Shown: one piece after another, positions 9,133 to 21,093 of the stretch
How the letters are laid out: each line of letters starts with the position of its first letter
How positions within the stretch are numbered: the stretch's first letter is position 1
Origin: Thiocystis violascens DSM 198
Lineage (GTDB): Bacteria > Pseudomonadota > Gammaproteobacteria > Chromatiales > Chromatiaceae
Assembly (NCBI RefSeq): GCF_000227745.2
Contig: NC_018012.1
Coordinates: forward strand, 992,001-1,056,000
Reading direction: 5' to 3'
Length of the DNA: 64,000 nucleotides
Notes under the pieces: model-generated
Seen by the model: the letters and a program-made list of their open reading frames with translations, nothing else
Told to the model about the DNA's origin: nothing
The model's database searches: none
Translations under genes and position numbers: made by a program

Positions 9133-11988
9133 TCAAGCCAGTTTCTCCAGCAGCGCACGCGCCTCGGTCTTCTGTTCGTCGCGCCCCTCGGCGATGACCT
9201 CTTGAAGAATCTCGCGCGCCGCCTCGGCGTCGTCCATTTCGACATAGGCGCGCGCCAGATCGAGTTTGGTAGCGGTCTCGTCCCAGATTCCCGAGTCCAT
9301 CTGCCACTGCGAGGAAAGGTCTTCGGTGGGAACGCTTTCCCGCTCCGACGTCAAACCCGAATCGAACCGATCCTGGCTGTCCGAGGGCGGGAGATGAGAC
9401 AGATCCTCGGCGGATGGCCCCGTCCCGAGACGCTCGTTGCGTGCCAACGCAGGCTCATCGAGCAGTGTGGAATCGAACATGGAGTCCAGTTCTTCCGCCA
9501 AGTCAAGACGCGTTTCATCCAGCGTCAGCATCAATTCGGAGTCGATGCCGATCGGCTCGTGCGCGATATCCGCGAACGGATCCTGATGCAGGTCATCCTT
9601 GCGGTCGCCGGCGTGCGGCGGAAGCTCCAGATCCAGCGAATCCTCTTCAAAGACCAAATCGCCAAGACTGACCGGCTCCGACAGAATGTCGGCCAAGGTG
9701 TCGTCGCTGAATTTCAGCGGCGAATCGTCCTGTGACTCCGCTTTCTTCAGGTTCAGGGAACCCGCCACCGAATCGCCAGGTTTTTGAACGGATTCCCGAT
9801 CGGCGCCCCGCGGCTGCGCGGCCAATTCGACCGGGGGAGCGGCGAGTCCCGAGCCATCGTTCCCGCCGGACTGAACCTGAGCGGAAAACTCCTGCAACCG
9901 TTTCCACTGTTCCGGCTGAGCTTGCGCGCCACCGGCCGATTCGATCGACTGCATGATCTCTTTCAGCCCCTGGGCATCCTGCGCGCCCGCATAGGCCTCG
10001 GCAAGCTTGAATTTGATGTCCAGACGATCTGGAGAAAGCTTCAACTCCTTGAAAAGAAGCTCTTTCGCCTCGCTGTGCCTCCCATAGGCGATGTAGATAT
10101 CCGCCTCCGAGAGCACATCCGCCTCGTCGGTTTCGGCATCGAAATCGCTCAAGGATGACATCAACGCCAAGGGGCTTTCCGGTTCTTCCATGTCTTCATC
10201 GGCTGGAATCAGAGGCGTCTCCGAGAGCGCGGTCCGATCAACCCCCTGCCTTGAGGACGCATTGGACGCGGCTTTCTCGGCGGATACTCGCGTTGCGGGG
10301 AACCCTGTCGTCCCCTCGGTATCCGAGAAATCGAGCGTGTCCAGATACAACTCCTGCTCAACGCCTTCCTCACGGCGCCGTCTGGCCGTCACCCATGAAA
10401 AGGCCAGGATGCCAAGGGCAGCCAGACCGCCAAACCCGGCCAGGGGAAGCAATAGCGACTGCCAGCTTGAGGACGAATCAACTGAACTCGGCCCGCTCCC
10501 CTGGTTCTTGCCGGCTGGCGCGATGGGCGTCGCGGGCGATCCGGCTTGCACTGGCGACGCCTGACCGATCGCCGGGTCGGACTCCCTCGCAACCGGAGCA
10601 GGGGTCGGTATCGGTATCAACGCGGGTGTGGCGGAAGAATCGTTTGCCGCATCGCTTGCGCCTGAAACGTCAGGGTTTTCGTTGTCGGCGGCGGCGAGCG
10701 AGGCGTCGGGCAACGGCGGTTCGATCAGAGCCGAATCGCCCTCTCGCGGTGCCATGGCGGCATCCGCGGCCAACTCGCCGGACACCGCGTCCGCCAAGGC
10801 GTCGACATCCTCGGGCGAGGTCGCCGGAACATCCCGAAGCCTGTCCCCGCTCAGGACGCCGGGAGCGGCACCCGCGCCTTTGATCCGTTCGAACTCGGCG
10901 TTACGCTGCTGCAGCAGATTCTGGATATTCGCGAGTTGCGTCTCCAGTTCCTGAATTCGATTCCTTAACTCCAGCGCTTCCTGACGGGTACTTTCACTGC
11001 TCTCCAAGGCCAGTAAAAGATCCTGCTCCATCCGCGGGCTTCCCGCGGCAGCCGGAGACGTCGCGGTCGCTCCCTCGGGCGGCATCCGCGCGGCGCCTGG
11101 TGAAGTCGCGACCGCCCCAGACGTCGCCCCGGCGATTCTCAAGCGCGAAGAGAGCGCGTCCGGGGGAATCTCGGTGATCGGAGCGGTACGGACCGCACCC
11201 CCGCGCAACGCCTCGGCAAACTCGCGTTCCGCGGTAGCGGCATCGAGCGCGAACAATTCCGCGCGGGTAGGGATGATCAGCGTCTTGCCGGCAATCAGGC
11301 GATTGATGTTACCCCGAATGAATGCGCCCTGATTATTCCGGTGCAGTGCCAGGGCCGTCTGGGCCGTGGTGGCGCCAGCCGGGGCGTGATTGAGTGAGAG
11401 CCTCCAGAGACCGGCGCCTGATTCGATGGGTCCGACATAGACCGGAAACCCGTCGCCTGGGGCGGGAATATGGTTCGAGGGCGAGGCAGCAACACGCTGC
11501 GCATCCGAGGCGGATCGCGCGGCACCGGGTTTGGCGCCACTAGCCGCAGGACTATCGACGCGCGGTGCCTGGCGCTTGGCCAGGACAGGCGGATCCAGCA
11601 ACACCGTATATTCCTTGATCAACTGACCGGTGGGCCAGTAGACCTCGACCAGAAAATCCAGATAGGGCTCGCGGATCGGCTCCCGGCTTGCAACGCGAAT
11701 CACGGACTTCCCCTGAGACGACACCTCGGGATGGAAGGTAAGTTTGGTTAAATAGTGGAAACGCTCGATGCCGGCCTTGGAAAAGGCTTCCTGAGAAGCG
11801 AGCGAGACTTTAACGGCATCCAGTTCATCAGGCTTGACATCGTTCAGTTGGATTTCGCCGGAAAAGGGCTGATTCAGAACCGATCGCGTCTGGATACCAC
11901 CCAAGCCAAGGGCGAAGGCGTCGGTGCCGGCCAAGACCATGGTCATGGTCATGGTCATGGTCGACGCTAGAATGAGCTTTCGAGACAT
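9133..11988 (-). CDS. fimV: FimV-type peptidoglycan-associated polar/motility assembly protein
   Basis: FimV proteins anchor type IV pilus or cell-pole machinery at the inner membrane. This 951-residue protein has a signal peptide, the conserved FimV N-terminal domain (about 25-140), and a region before residue 245 that may bind peptidoglycan. A short coiled coil lies near 320-368, followed by a low-complexity Pro/Ala linker. One membrane segment spans 511-534, followed by RRRR. The long acidic cytoplasmic tail ends in the FimV C-terminal helix repeat (TKLDLARAYVEMDD, then EILQEVIAEG). The signal peptide contains a hexanucleotide repeat encoding alternating Thr-Met. The asd-fimV-truA order is typical of gammaproteobacteria. 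Confidence 0.93.
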   Translation of the reverse strand: MSRKLILASTMTMTMTMVLAGTDAFALGLGGIQTRSVLNQPFSGEIQLNDVKPDELDAVKVSLASQEAFSKAGIERFHYLTKLTFHPEVSSQGKSVIRVASREPIREPYLDFLVEVYWPTGQLIKEYTVLLDPPVLAKRQAPRVDSPAASGAKPGAARSASDAQRVAASPSNHIPAPGDGFPVYVGPIESGAGLWRLSLNHAPAGATTAQTALALHRNNQGAFIRGNINRLIAGKTLIIPTRAELFALDAATAEREFAEALRGGAVRTAPITEIPPDALSSRLRIAGATSGAVATSPGAARMPPEGATATSPAAAGSPRMEQDLLLALESSESTRQEALELRNRIQELETQLANIQNLLQQRNAEFERIKGAGAAPGVLSGDRLRDVPATSPEDVDALADAVSGELAADAAMAPREGDSALIEPPLPDASLAAADNENPDVSGASDAANDSSATPALIPIPTPAPVARESDPAIGQASPVQAGSPATPIAPAGKNQGSGPSSVDSSSSWQSLLLPLAGFGGLAALGILAFSWVTARRRREEGVEQELYLDTLDFSDTEGTTGFPATRVSAEKAASNASSRQGVDRTALSETPLIPADEDMEEPESPLALMSSLSDFDAETDEADVLSEADIYIAYGRHSEAKELLFKELKLSPDRLDIKFKLAEAYAGAQDAQGLKEIMQSIESAGGAQAQPEQWKRLQEFSAQVQSGGNDGSGLAAPPVELAAQPRGADRESVQKPGDSVAGSLNLKKAESQDDSPLKFSDDTLADILSEPVSLGDLVFEEDSLDLELPPHAGDRKDDLHQDPFADIAHEPIGIDSELMLTLDETRLDLAEELDSMFDSTLLDEPALARNERLGTGPSAEDLSHLPPSDSQDRFDSGLTSERESVPTEDLSSQWQMDSGIWDETATKLDLARAYVEMDDAEAAREILQEVIAEGRDEQKTEARALLEKLA
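11935..11962 (-). repeat. Hexanucleotide tandem repeat in the fimV signal peptide
   Basis: About four units of GGTCAT (plus-strand view) encode an alternating Thr-Met run at residues 10-17 of FimV. Because the unit is 6 bp, slippage would add or remove two residues without a frameshift. Confidence 0.75.
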
Positions 11989-12103
11989 TCTTCACCCTCG
12001 CGCACCGCGCAACGACATGAGCAACGAACGGGACGTCAGAGCCTGGCCCTGTGCGCCCGCTTGCGAGATCGCCTTTGTTTTACCATACGAATGTTATAAA
12101 TGA

Positions 12104-12186
12104 TTTAAACCGCGTTTCACAGACTGCCGTTAGTGCCATGAGACAGGGTTCACTGCCAACCCATGCTCCTCATCAACGCGGTCGAA
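12104..12186. repeat. AAACCGCGTC inverted-arm element, copy 1 (variant arms)
   Basis: The left arm TTTAAACCGCGTT and right arm AACGCGGTCGAA bound an 83-bp element in the fimV-asd spacer. Relative to the consensus GCGTC/GACGC, both arms carry the matching change to GCGTT/AACGC, so pairing is kept. I see nothing else in the 241-bp spacer. Confidence 0.65.
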
Positions 12187-12229
12187 CGCGCCCATCATGC
12201 CTGAACCATCAAACCTCGTCGCGCAAGGT

Positions 12230-13345
12230 TCAGCGATCGAGCAGGATGGCGAGCATCCGCCGCAAGGGCTCCGCAGCGCCCCAGAGCAACTGGTCGCCAA
12301 CCGTGAAGGCCGAAAGGTAGTCTTTACCCAGATTCATTTTACGCAAACGACCGATCGGGATCGTCAGGGTGCCGGTCACGGCGGCCGGAGACAACTCCCG
12401 CACGGTGCGCTCGCGGTCGTTCGGGATCAGCCGTACCCAGTCGTTGGCGTCCGTGATCGATTGCTCGATCTCGGCCATCGGGACATCGCGCGTCAGCTTG
12501 ATCGTCAGCCCCTGACTGTGACAGCGCATGGCGCCTACGCGCACGCACAAGCCGTCGATGGCGAGCGGTTGCGACTCCAGACCCAGGATTTTGTTCGTCT
12601 CGGCCTGACCTTTCCACTCTTCGCGACTCTGACCATTGTCCAGTTGGGTGTCGATCCAGGGGATCAGGCTCCCCGCAAGCGGGGCGCCGAAATTGGCGGT
12701 GGGGAAACCCGCGCCCCGCATTGTCTCGGTCACACCCCGGTCGATGTCCAGGATCGCGGAGGCCGGATCCAGAAGCAGCGGCTTGACGGCATCGTTGAGC
12801 GCGCCCATCTGTTCCAGCAGTTCGCGCATGTTCTTGGCTCCGGCGCCCGAGGCGGCCTGATAGGTCATGGCGCTGACCCAGTCCACCAGCCCCGCCCGGA
12901 ACAGCCCGCCGAGGGCCATCAGCATCAGGCTCACGGTGCAATTGCCGCCGATGAAGTCGCGTTTTTCGGCATCCAGCGCCGCGTCGATGACATGCCGGTT
13001 GACCGGATCCAGAACGATGGTGGCGTCCGGCGCCATGCGCAGCGTCGAGGCTGCATCCACCCAGTAACCGCCCCAGCCGCTCGCGCGCAATTGGGGATGG
13101 ATCGATTTGGTGTAGTCGCCGCCCTGACAGGTGACGATCGCGTCCATGGCGCGCAGAGCGTCCAGCGATTGCGCATCCAGCAGCGGCTCGGCGCCCCGTC
13201 CGACATCCGGACCAGGCTGGCCAACCTGGGAGGTGGTGAAAAAGACCGGCTCCGCGATCCGCGCAAAGTCATTTTCCTCGCGCATCCGGTCCATCAGAAC
13301 CGAACCCACCATGCCACGCCAACCGACAAAACCGACCCGCTTCAT
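12230..13345 (-). CDS. asd: Aspartate-semialdehyde dehydrogenase
   Basis: Asd reduces aspartyl phosphate to aspartate semialdehyde with NADPH, the branch point to lysine/diaminopimelate, methionine and threonine. This 371-residue protein is the gammaproteobacterial type. It has the N-terminal nucleotide-binding [11 protein letters not shown], the catalytic Cys in GGNCTVSLM and the substrate-binding Arg region near the C-terminus. The ATG at 13345 is preferred over an in-frame TTG three bases upstream. It lies downstream of leuB on the same strand, as in several relatives. Confidence 0.98.
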   Translation of the reverse strand: MKRVGFVGWRGMVGSVLMDRMREENDFARIAEPVFFTTSQVGQPGPDVGRGAEPLLDAQSLDALRAMDAIVTCQGGDYTKSIHPQLRASGWGGYWVDAASTLRMAPDATIVLDPVNRHVIDAALDAEKRDFIGGNCTVSLMLMALGGLFRAGLVDWVSAMTYQAASGAGAKNMRELLEQMGALNDAVKPLLLDPASAILDIDRGVTETMRGAGFPTANFGAPLAGSLIPWIDTQLDNGQSREEWKGQAETNKILGLESQPLAIDGLCVRVGAMRCHSQGLTIKLTRDVPMAEIEQSITDANDWVRLIPNDRERTVRELSPAAVTGTLTIPIGRLRKMNLGKDYLSAFTVGDQLLWGAAEPLRRMLAILLDR

Positions 13346-13409
13346 CAACCGTCCACTCCGTCAACAAGAATCTGAAAAACCGCTTGAATCGCGACACCGG
13401 AGGCGGCGA

Positions 13410-14495
13410 TCAATCCGGCGTGGAGAGCGCCGCGACGACCGCATCGCCCATCTCGACCGTGCCGACCCGGCGCATCCCGGCCGACAGGATATCGGGGGTC
13501 CGCAATCCCTGGTCGAGCACCCGCGACACGGCGGACTCGATCCGCTCCGCCGACGCGGGCGCGCCGAGCGAATAGCGCAGCATCATGGCGACCGAGAGGA
13601 TGGTCGCCAGCGGATTGGCCACGCCCCGGCCGGCGATGTCGGGCGCCGAGCCGTGAATCGGCTCGTACATGCCCTGTCCCGCCGCGTTCAGCGACGCCGA
13701 TGGGAGCATGCCGATGGAGCCGGTCAGCATCGAGGCGCAATCCGACAGGATGTCGCCGAAGATGTTTCCGGTCACCATGACGTCGAACTGCTTGGGCGCA
13801 CGCACCAGTTGCATGGCGGCGTTGTCGACATACATGTGAGTCAGGGCGATCTCGGGATAGTCCGCCGCCGTTTTGATCGCGACCTCGCGCCACATCTCGG
13901 TGCATTCGAGCACGTTCGCCTTGTCGACCGAACAGACCCGCTTGTCGCGCTTCATGGCGATGTCGAAGGCGACGCGGCAGATGCGTTCGACCTCGGACTC
14001 GGTGTAAACCATGGTGTTGATGCCGCGACGCTCGCCGGAGGGCAAAGTCTCGACCCCGCGCGGCTGGCCGAAGTAGATATCGCCGGTCAGTTCGCGCACG
14101 ATCATGATGTCCAGCCCCGCGACCACCTCGGGCTTGAGGGTCGAGGCATCCGCCAATTGCGGATAGAGGATGGCCGGACGCAGATTGGCGAACAGACCGA
14201 GTCCGGCGCGCAGACCCAGCAACCCTTTTTCCGGGCGCTTCGAGATATGCAGCGGCTCCCACTTGGGTCCGCCAACGGCGCCGAGCAGCACGGCATCGGA
14301 TGCCTTGGCCGCACTCAGTGTCTCCTCGGGCAGCGGATCGCCGACCGCGTCATAGGCCGCGCCGCCGACCAGGGCATGCTGGAGGGTCACGTCGATCGCG
14401 CCCTCGGCTTGCAGCACGTTCAAAACCTTGATCGCCTCGGCGACGATCTCCGGGCCGATGCCGTCGCCCGCGACGACCAGAATGTTCTTGCTCAA
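13410..14495 (-). CDS. leuB: 3-isopropylmalate dehydrogenase
   Basis: LeuB oxidatively decarboxylates 3-isopropylmalate with NAD in leucine synthesis. The protein shows [10 protein letters not shown] at its N-terminus, the substrate Arg motifs, and [18 protein letters not shown] near the C-terminus. I chose TTG at 14493-14495 (361 residues). It follows GGAG by about 8 nt and gives the usual N-terminus [11 protein letters not shown]. The longer in-frame start at 14576 would translate a repeat element (14511-14595). leuD lies upstream, separated by two repeat elements, so leuB may have altered expression relative to leuCD. Confidence 0.95.
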   Translation of the reverse strand: MSKNILVVAGDGIGPEIVAEAIKVLNVLQAEGAIDVTLQHALVGGAAYDAVGDPLPEETLSAAKASDAVLLGAVGGPKWEPLHISKRPEKGLLGLRAGLGLFANLRPAILYPQLADASTLKPEVVAGLDIMIVRELTGDIYFGQPRGVETLPSGERRGINTMVYTESEVERICRVAFDIAMKRDKRVCSVDKANVLECTEMWREVAIKTAADYPEIALTHMYVDNAAMQLVRAPKQFDVMVTGNIFGDILSDCASMLTGSIGMLPSASLNAAGQGMYEPIHGSAPDIAGRGVANPLATILSVAMMLRYSLGAPASAERIESAVSRVLDQGLRTPDILSAGMRRVGTVEMGDAVVAALSTPD

Positions 14496-14510
14496 CAGTG
14501 GTTCTCCAAA

Positions 14511-14595
14511 GTAAACCGCGTCCCGCGCGATAGGCGTTGTTGCAGGTGATTCCGGCCTTACGGCAATCAGAGACAATCGGTGAGACGCGGTTTAC
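14511..14595. repeat. AAACCGCGTC inverted-arm element, copy 2
   Basis: Perfect 12-bp arms GTAAACCGCGTC and GACGCGGTTTAC enclose 85 bp. It abuts the leuB ribosome-binding site. It is one of a tandem pair in the leuD-leuB spacer, separated from copy 3 by 17 bp of AT-rich DNA. Confidence 0.85.
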
Positions 14596-14612
14596 ATGAT
14601 AAAAATAAAATA

Positions 14613-14700
14613 TTTAAACCGCGTCAGCGACAACGTTTGTGGATGAACGCAACATTGCGCCAATACACAAACATCGCATGCCATGCCGGACGCGGTTTAA
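14613..14700. repeat. AAACCGCGTC inverted-arm element, copy 3
   Basis: The arms TTTAAACCGCGTC (14613-14625) and GACGCGGTTTAA (14689-14700) enclose 88 bp. The right arm supplies the leuD stop codon TAA at 14697-14699. Confidence 0.87.
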
Positions 14701-15341
14701 GCGCCAATGAATACCCAGGGCGCCTCGCTCCGACGGCGTTCCTCGTAGGCGCGGATCGCATCGACCTGCTTCAGGGTCAGACCGATATCGTCGAGCCCCT
14801 CGATCAGGCAATGTTTGCTGCCCGCCTCGACCGTGAACGGAATGCAGGTTGCGTCGTCCAGCGTCAGGGTCTGCGCGGGCAGATCGACCGCGATCCGCAG
14901 CGGGCTCTCGCCCGTTGCCTGCTCGAACAGCCCGTCCACCACCTTACTGTCCAGCACAATGGGCAGAATGCCGTTTTTGAAACAGTTATTGAAAAAGATG
15001 TCGGCGAAGCTCGGCGCCAGAATGACCCGGAAACCGAAGTCGGCCAGCGCCCAGGGCGCATGCTCGCGCGAGGAACCGCAGCCGAAATTCTCGCGCGCCA
15101 GCAGGATCTCGGCCTGGCCGTAACGTGGATCGTTGAGCACGAACGTCGGATTCAAGGGCCGATCGGTGCAATCCATCTCCGGCTCGCCATGGTCCAGATA
15201 GCGCAGTTCGTCGAACAGATAGGGACCGAAGCCGGTCCGCTTGATGCTTTTCAGAAACTGCTTCGGGATGATGGCGTCGGTGTCCACATTGGCCCGGTCC
15301 AGCGGCGCGACGACGCCCGTGAAATTCTTGAACGGTTCCAT
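14697..15341 (-). CDS. leuD: 3-isopropylmalate dehydratase small subunit
   Basis: LeuD is the swivel subunit that completes the LeuC active site, isomerising 2- to 3-isopropylmalate. The 214-residue protein has [14 protein letters not shown] and [13 protein letters not shown], both diagnostic. The ATG at 15341 immediately precedes the leuC stop region with no spacer, so the two are coupled. The stop codon lies inside the arm of a repeat element. Confidence 0.98.
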   Translation of the reverse strand: MEPFKNFTGVVAPLDRANVDTDAIIPKQFLKSIKRTGFGPYLFDELRYLDHGEPEMDCTDRPLNPTFVLNDPRYGQAEILLARENFGCGSSREHAPWALADFGFRVILAPSFADIFFNNCFKNGILPIVLDSKVVDGLFEQATGESPLRIAVDLPAQTLTLDDATCIPFTVEAGSKHCLIEGLDDIGLTLKQVDAIRAYEERRRSEAPWVFIGA

Positions 15342-16751
15342 TTACAGCGCCCTCACATCGACGAAATGACCGGCCACCGCGGCGGCCACGGCCATGATCG
15401 GACTCACCAGATGGGTCCGTCCGCCCTGCCCTTGCCGCCCCTCGAAATTGCGGTTGGAAGTGGAAGCGCAGCGCTCGCCCGGTTCAAGCCGGTCGGCGTT
15501 CATCGCCAGGCACATGGAACAACCCGGCTCGCGCCACTCGAAACCGGCCGCGGTGAAAATCTTGTCGAGCCCCTCGGCCTCGGCCTGTTCCTTCACCAGA
15601 CCGGAGCCCGGCACCACCAGCGCCAGCTTGATGCGGTCGCTGACCTTGCGGCCTCGGGCGACCTCGGCGGCGGCGCGCAGATCCTCGATCCGCGAATTGG
15701 TGCAGGAGCCGATAAAGACCTTGTCGGGACGGATGTCGGTGATCGGCATCCCGGCGGTCAGGCCCATGTAGTCGAGCGCGCGACGGATGCCGCCGGCCTT
15801 GACCGGATCGGACTCGGCGTCCGGATCGGGCACCCGACCGTCGATCGGCAGCACCATTTCCGGCGAGGTTCCCCAGGTCACCTGCGGCTGGATACTGGCC
15901 GCGTCCAGGTCCACCACCCGGTCGAACGCGGCGCCCTCATCGCTGACCAGGGAGCGCCAGTGCGCGGCGGCGCGCTCGAACAGCTCGCCGGTCGGCGCGT
16001 AAGGGCGTCCGCGCATGTACTCGATGGTCTTCTCGTCGACCGCGATCAGTCCTGCGCGAGCACCCGCCTCGATGGTCATGTTGCAGACCGTCATGCGCCC
16101 TTCCATCGAGAGCGCGCGAATGGCGTCGCCGCCGAACTCGATCACGTAGCCGGTGCCGCCCGCAGTGCCGATCTCGCCGATGATGGCCAGCACGATGTCC
16201 TTGGCGGTCACGCCCGGACCGAGCGCACCGTTCACGCGGATCAGCATGGTCCGGGACGGACGCTGGATCAGACATTGGGTCGCCAGCACATGCTCGACCT
16301 CGGAGGTGCCGATGCCGAAGGCCAGCGCGCCGAAGGCGCCGTGCGTGGAGGTGTGCGAATCGCCGCAGACCACGGTACTGCCCGGCAGCGTGAAACCCTG
16401 TTCGGGTCCGATCACATGCACGATGCCCTGACGATGATCGCCCATGCCGAATTCGGTGATTCCGAAGGTCGCGCAATTGGTGCCGAGCGCCGCGACCTGA
16501 ATACGCGCCACCGGATCGGCGATCCCGGCGGAGCGCTCGCGGTCGGTCGTTGGAACATTATGGTCCGGCACGGCCAGGTTGGCCGACACGCGCCAGGGTT
16601 GACGGCCGGCCAGCCGCAAACCCTCGAACGCCTGGGGCGAGGTGACTTCGTGGACCAGTTGACGATCGATATAGAGCAGGGCCGTGCCATTGTCGTCGAC
16701 GCGGACGACATGCTCGTCCCAGAGTTTGTCGTAGAGAGTCTTGGCGCCCAT
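15342..16751 (-). CDS. leuC: 3-isopropylmalate dehydratase large subunit
   Basis: LeuC is the aconitase-family subunit that holds a [4Fe-4S] cluster. The 469-residue protein has the cluster cysteines in [10 protein letters not shown] and [11 protein letters not shown], plus the [11 protein letters not shown] motif. It heads the leuCDB group. A sigma70-like promoter lies about 34 bp upstream. leuA is not in the window. Confidence 0.98.
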   Translation of the reverse strand: MGAKTLYDKLWDEHVVRVDDNGTALLYIDRQLVHEVTSPQAFEGLRLAGRQPWRVSANLAVPDHNVPTTDRERSAGIADPVARIQVAALGTNCATFGITEFGMGDHRQGIVHVIGPEQGFTLPGSTVVCGDSHTSTHGAFGALAFGIGTSEVEHVLATQCLIQRPSRTMLIRVNGALGPGVTAKDIVLAIIGEIGTAGGTGYVIEFGGDAIRALSMEGRMTVCNMTIEAGARAGLIAVDEKTIEYMRGRPYAPTGELFERAAAHWRSLVSDEGAAFDRVVDLDAASIQPQVTWGTSPEMVLPIDGRVPDPDAESDPVKAGGIRRALDYMGLTAGMPITDIRPDKVFIGSCTNSRIEDLRAAAEVARGRKVSDRIKLALVVPGSGLVKEQAEAEGLDKIFTAAGFEWREPGCSMCLAMNADRLEPGERCASTSNRNFEGRQGQGGRTHLVSPIMAVAAAVAGHFVDVRAL

Positions 16752-16784
16752 GGCCCAACCTCAATGCAAAAAATGGAATCGACT

Positions 16785-16813
16785 AGGATAGTCGGGGAGC
16801 GGGGCAAACTCAA
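16785..16813 (-). promoter_or_regulatory. Candidate sigma70 promoter for leuC
   Basis: On the minus strand, TTGAGT and TATCCT are separated by exactly 17 bp. The -10 box ends 33 nt before the leuC ATG. I saw no leader peptide or attenuator between it and leuC. Confidence 0.5.
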
Positions 16814-16839
16814 ATCCGGACTGCCCACCGAATGACCCT

Positions 16840-16912
16840 GGGATCGCCGAATTGCACTCGGCTCCCCGCCCGACGGGCCGGAGTCAGAGGTCGAGTACAA
16901 CTCGGCGATCCC
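16840..16912. repeat. GGGATCGCCGA-type inverted repeat
   Basis: The arms GGGATCGCCGAATTGCACTC and its near-complement GAGTACAACTCGGCGATCCC bound a 73-bp stem-loop between serS and leuC. A related sequence lies at 43755-43786. It could help terminate serS transcription. Confidence 0.75.
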
Positions 16913-16925
16913 GGATGGACGTGGC

Positions 16926-18793
<1,868 letters not shown>

Positions 18794-18818
18794 CTTGGTG
18801 ATTCTCGACAGTTCCAGG

Positions 18819-18910
18819 GGAAACCGCTCCGCGTTTCGCCGATCGTCATTGGTCGACTTGCGGCCGGGACTAGGAGAAGGCGACGCTCGCCACCCTGGAC
18901 GCGGTTTCAT
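18819..18910. repeat. AAACCGCGTC inverted-arm element, copy 4 (one weak arm)
   Basis: The right arm GACGCGGTTTCAT (18898-18910) is clear. The left arm GGGAAACCGCTCC (18818-18830) is degenerate. It lies 26 bp upstream of the methyltransferase start. Confidence 0.55.
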
Positions 18911-19151
18911 ACCCAACAAATAAAATCCATGATCGCAGGTAAGTTTATCACTCATCCCTGGCCAACTTACGCCTTCCCTTCGAGAACCATCAGGCCCAAC
19001 GTCGAAAACCGACGCAAGCCCTCGGGAGATTGTTTTAAGATTCAGGAGGAGGATGATCCTCGACGTTCCGTTTATCATGTTGCGCCGGTTCGCTGACGAG
19101 CCGATCTCTGCCATCACGTGACCCTGTTCATTATTTCACGAGGAGACAACC
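18911..19151. other. Spacer without recognised gene
   Basis: Together with copy 4 this makes a 358-bp gap between divergent genes. I see no convincing ORF or RNA gene, only the ribosome-binding site AGGAG before the cytochrome gene. Confidence 0.5.
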
Positions 19152-19700
19152 TTGACGATTCAACGCTATACCTTACTGCAACGGCTGCTTCACTGGCTGA
19201 TTGCCCTGATGGTCTTTGGCCTGCTTGCCGCCGGATTCACCTTCTGGAGCCTGGGCTATGAAGGCACCGTGGGTCTGTTCGGCGAGGAACTGACCAACAT
19301 GCTGTACAAAATCCACAAGACCTTCGGCATCCTGCTGCTCCTGCTGATGATTGCGCGCATCGCGCTGCGGCGCGTCTCGCCGGCGCCGCCCCATGACCCG
19401 CCGCTCAGTGGCGTCGAGCGTATGGTTGGCGGCGGCATCCACCTGCTGCTCTATGCGTTGTTGATTGGATTGCCGATCGGCGGCTGGCTCGCGACCGCGG
19501 CCTCGGGTTATCCCATCCAGTTCTTCGACCTGACCCTGCCGGGAATCATTGGCGAAAATAAGGAGTTGGGCGCAACCCTGTTTTTCTATCACGGCATCGG
19601 CGGATTGGTCGTGCTCGGATTGGTGCTGGTGCACACTGCCGCCGGACTCAAGCATTGGCGCCTGAAGGATGGAATCATGACCCGGATCAGTCTGCCCTGA
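19152..19700 (+). CDS. Cytochrome b561 family protein (CybB-like)
   Basis: This is a four-helix inner-membrane di-haem b cytochrome thought to move electrons between quinol and haem or superoxide. The 182-residue protein has haem-ligand candidates in QRLLHW near the N-terminus, in YKIHKTFG, in FFYHGIGG and in VLVHTAAGLKHW at the end. The start is a TTG, 6 nt after AGGAG. It stands alone. The repeat family at 19703 begins right after its stop. Confidence 0.92.
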   Translation: MTIQRYTLLQRLLHWLIALMVFGLLAAGFTFWSLGYEGTVGLFGEELTNMLYKIHKTFGILLLLLMIARIALRRVSPAPPHDPPLSGVERMVGGGIHLLLYALLIGLPIGGWLATAASGYPIQFFDLTLPGIIGENKELGATLFFYHGIGGLVVLGLVLVHTAAGLKHWRLKDGIMTRISLP

Positions 19701-19702
19701 TC

Positions 19703-19803
19703 CAAGCCGTTCGTGGCGAAAGCACTCGCCCCTGCCTGAAGCCGTTCGTGGTGAGTCCTGAGCCCGTCGAAGGGTCGAACCACGAACGGCTTCACGCTCC
19801 GAG
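19703..19803. repeat. GAAGCCGTTCGTGG repeat, copy 1
   Basis: A partial unit is followed by a hairpin: GAAGCCGTTCGTGGT (19738-19752) pairs with its complement at 19779-19793. The loop holds the common CCTGAGCCCGTCGAAGG motif. It starts just after the cytochrome stop. Further copies lie at 34702 and 53034. Confidence 0.85.
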
Positions 19804-19888
19804 TCTGAGGATTTCCCGAAAATCGCCTTCACTGTCAGCCCGCCTTCGTCCCCCTCCCACGCACCAAGAATCCATCGCTCGCGACCTC

Positions 19889-21085
19889 CTACTCGTCCCG
19901 CAAGGCGGCGACCGGATCCAGCGCGGCGGCGCGCAGCGCCGGAACCACGCCGGCGGCCAGTCCGATCAGTCCGGCGGTGACCTCGGCGAGGATCACGAAA
20001 TCCCAGGCGGTGTGGGTCGGGAGAGCCGGCACCAGAACGCCGATCAGCCAGGCCCCGCCAGCCCCCGCCAGAAAACCGATGGCACCGCCCAGCAGGGCGA
20101 GCAGCACCGCTTCGAGCAGAAAGAGGGCGAGGATCTGATCGCGGGAGGCCCCCAGCGCGCGCAGCAGCCCGATCTCGCGGCGGCGCTCCTGGACCGCGAT
20201 AGTCATGACGGTCAGAATCCCGACCCCACCGACGACCAGCGAGATGGCCCCGAAGGCCCCGACCACCAGGGTGAGCACGTCCAGCACCGAGCCCAGGACA
20301 TCGAGCATCTGATCCTGAGTGGTCACGGTGAAGTCCTCGCGGCTGTGGCGACGCGCCATCAGGCTGCGCACCCGCTCGGCGACCGCGGCGCTCTCGGCCT
20401 GGCGGTTGTAGAGCAGGTCGATCTCCATCAGGCTCTCGCGGTTGAAGAGCGCAAGCGCCCGCTCCACCGGAATGAACACCGTGTCATCGAGGTCGAACCC
20501 GAGCATCTGGCCCTTGGAGGCCATGACGCCGATGACCCGGAAGGGCTCGCCGCCGACGCGGATCCGCGCACCAAGCGGCGAAGCGCCGCCAAAGAGTTCC
20601 CGGTTGAGCGTCGAGCCGAGCACCGCGAAGGCGCGTGAGCGATCGGAATCATCCGGTAAAAAACGCCCGAGCGCCGGGGCCATGGACCAAATCTCCGGTA
20701 CCCGATGTCCGGCGCCGAACACCAGAGCGCGACGACTCGTCCCGCCAAACTCCACCGCCGCGTTGCCCTGCACGACCGGCACCACGGCCTCCACGTCCGG
20801 CACCTGCTCCAGCGCACGGGCATCCTCTCGGCTCAATGGACGCACGCTTGAGATCATGGCGCCCGAGAGCCCGAAGGTACTGGTCTTGCCGGGGGTGACG
20901 GCGATCAGATTGGTGCCGAACTGGGTGAATTCGGCCAGCACGAAACGGTGGATGCCCTCGCCGATGGCGGTCAGCAGCACCACCGCCGCCACGCCGATGG
21001 CGATCCCGATCACCGTCAAGAGACTACGCCCGCGCCGAGCACGGACGGCGGCGACTGTGTAGGCGGTCAGATCGGGGACACGCAT
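19889..21085 (-). CDS. ABC exporter permease, MacB/FtsX type (second permease)
   Basis: The 398-residue inner-membrane protein has an N-terminal helix, a large periplasmic MacB-like domain and three C-terminal FtsX helices (about 265-395). Start uncertain: ATG at 21085, or a TTG at 21097 that overlaps the upstream stop. It is the last gene of the four-gene unit adaptor-ATPase-permease-permease. It is similar in layout to the first permease, so the two probably form a heterodimer. Confidence 0.9.
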   Translation of the reverse strand: MRVPDLTAYTVAAVRARRGRSLLTVIGIAIGVAAVVLLTAIGEGIHRFVLAEFTQFGTNLIAVTPGKTSTFGLSGAMISSVRPLSREDARALEQVPDVEAVVPVVQGNAAVEFGGTSRRALVFGAGHRVPEIWSMAPALGRFLPDDSDRSRAFAVLGSTLNRELFGGASPLGARIRVGGEPFRVIGVMASKGQMLGFDLDDTVFIPVERALALFNRESLMEIDLLYNRQAESAAVAERVRSLMARRHSREDFTVTTQDQMLDVLGSVLDVLTLVVGAFGAISLVVGGVGILTVMTIAVQERRREIGLLRALGASRDQILALFLLEAVLLALLGGAIGFLAGAGGAWLIGVLVPALPTHTAWDFVILAEVTAGLIGLAAGVVPALRAAALDPVAALRDE

Positions 21086-21093
21086 GGCTCGTT

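Noticed and set aside
12197..13375. 392-residue plus-strand frame opposite asd
   Set aside because: It is antisense to a certain gene and has shadow-type composition.
14496..14576. N-terminal extension of leuB
   Set aside because: It translates a repeat element; the TTG at 14495 has a ribosome-binding site and gives the family N-terminus.
14580..16835. Plus-strand 751-residue open frame across leuD and leuC
   Set aside because: It is antisense to two clear genes and has the His/Arg/Gln-rich composition typical of shadow frames in GC-rich DNA.
18794..19117. N-terminal extension of the methyltransferase
   Set aside because: It runs through a repeat and has no homology-like features.
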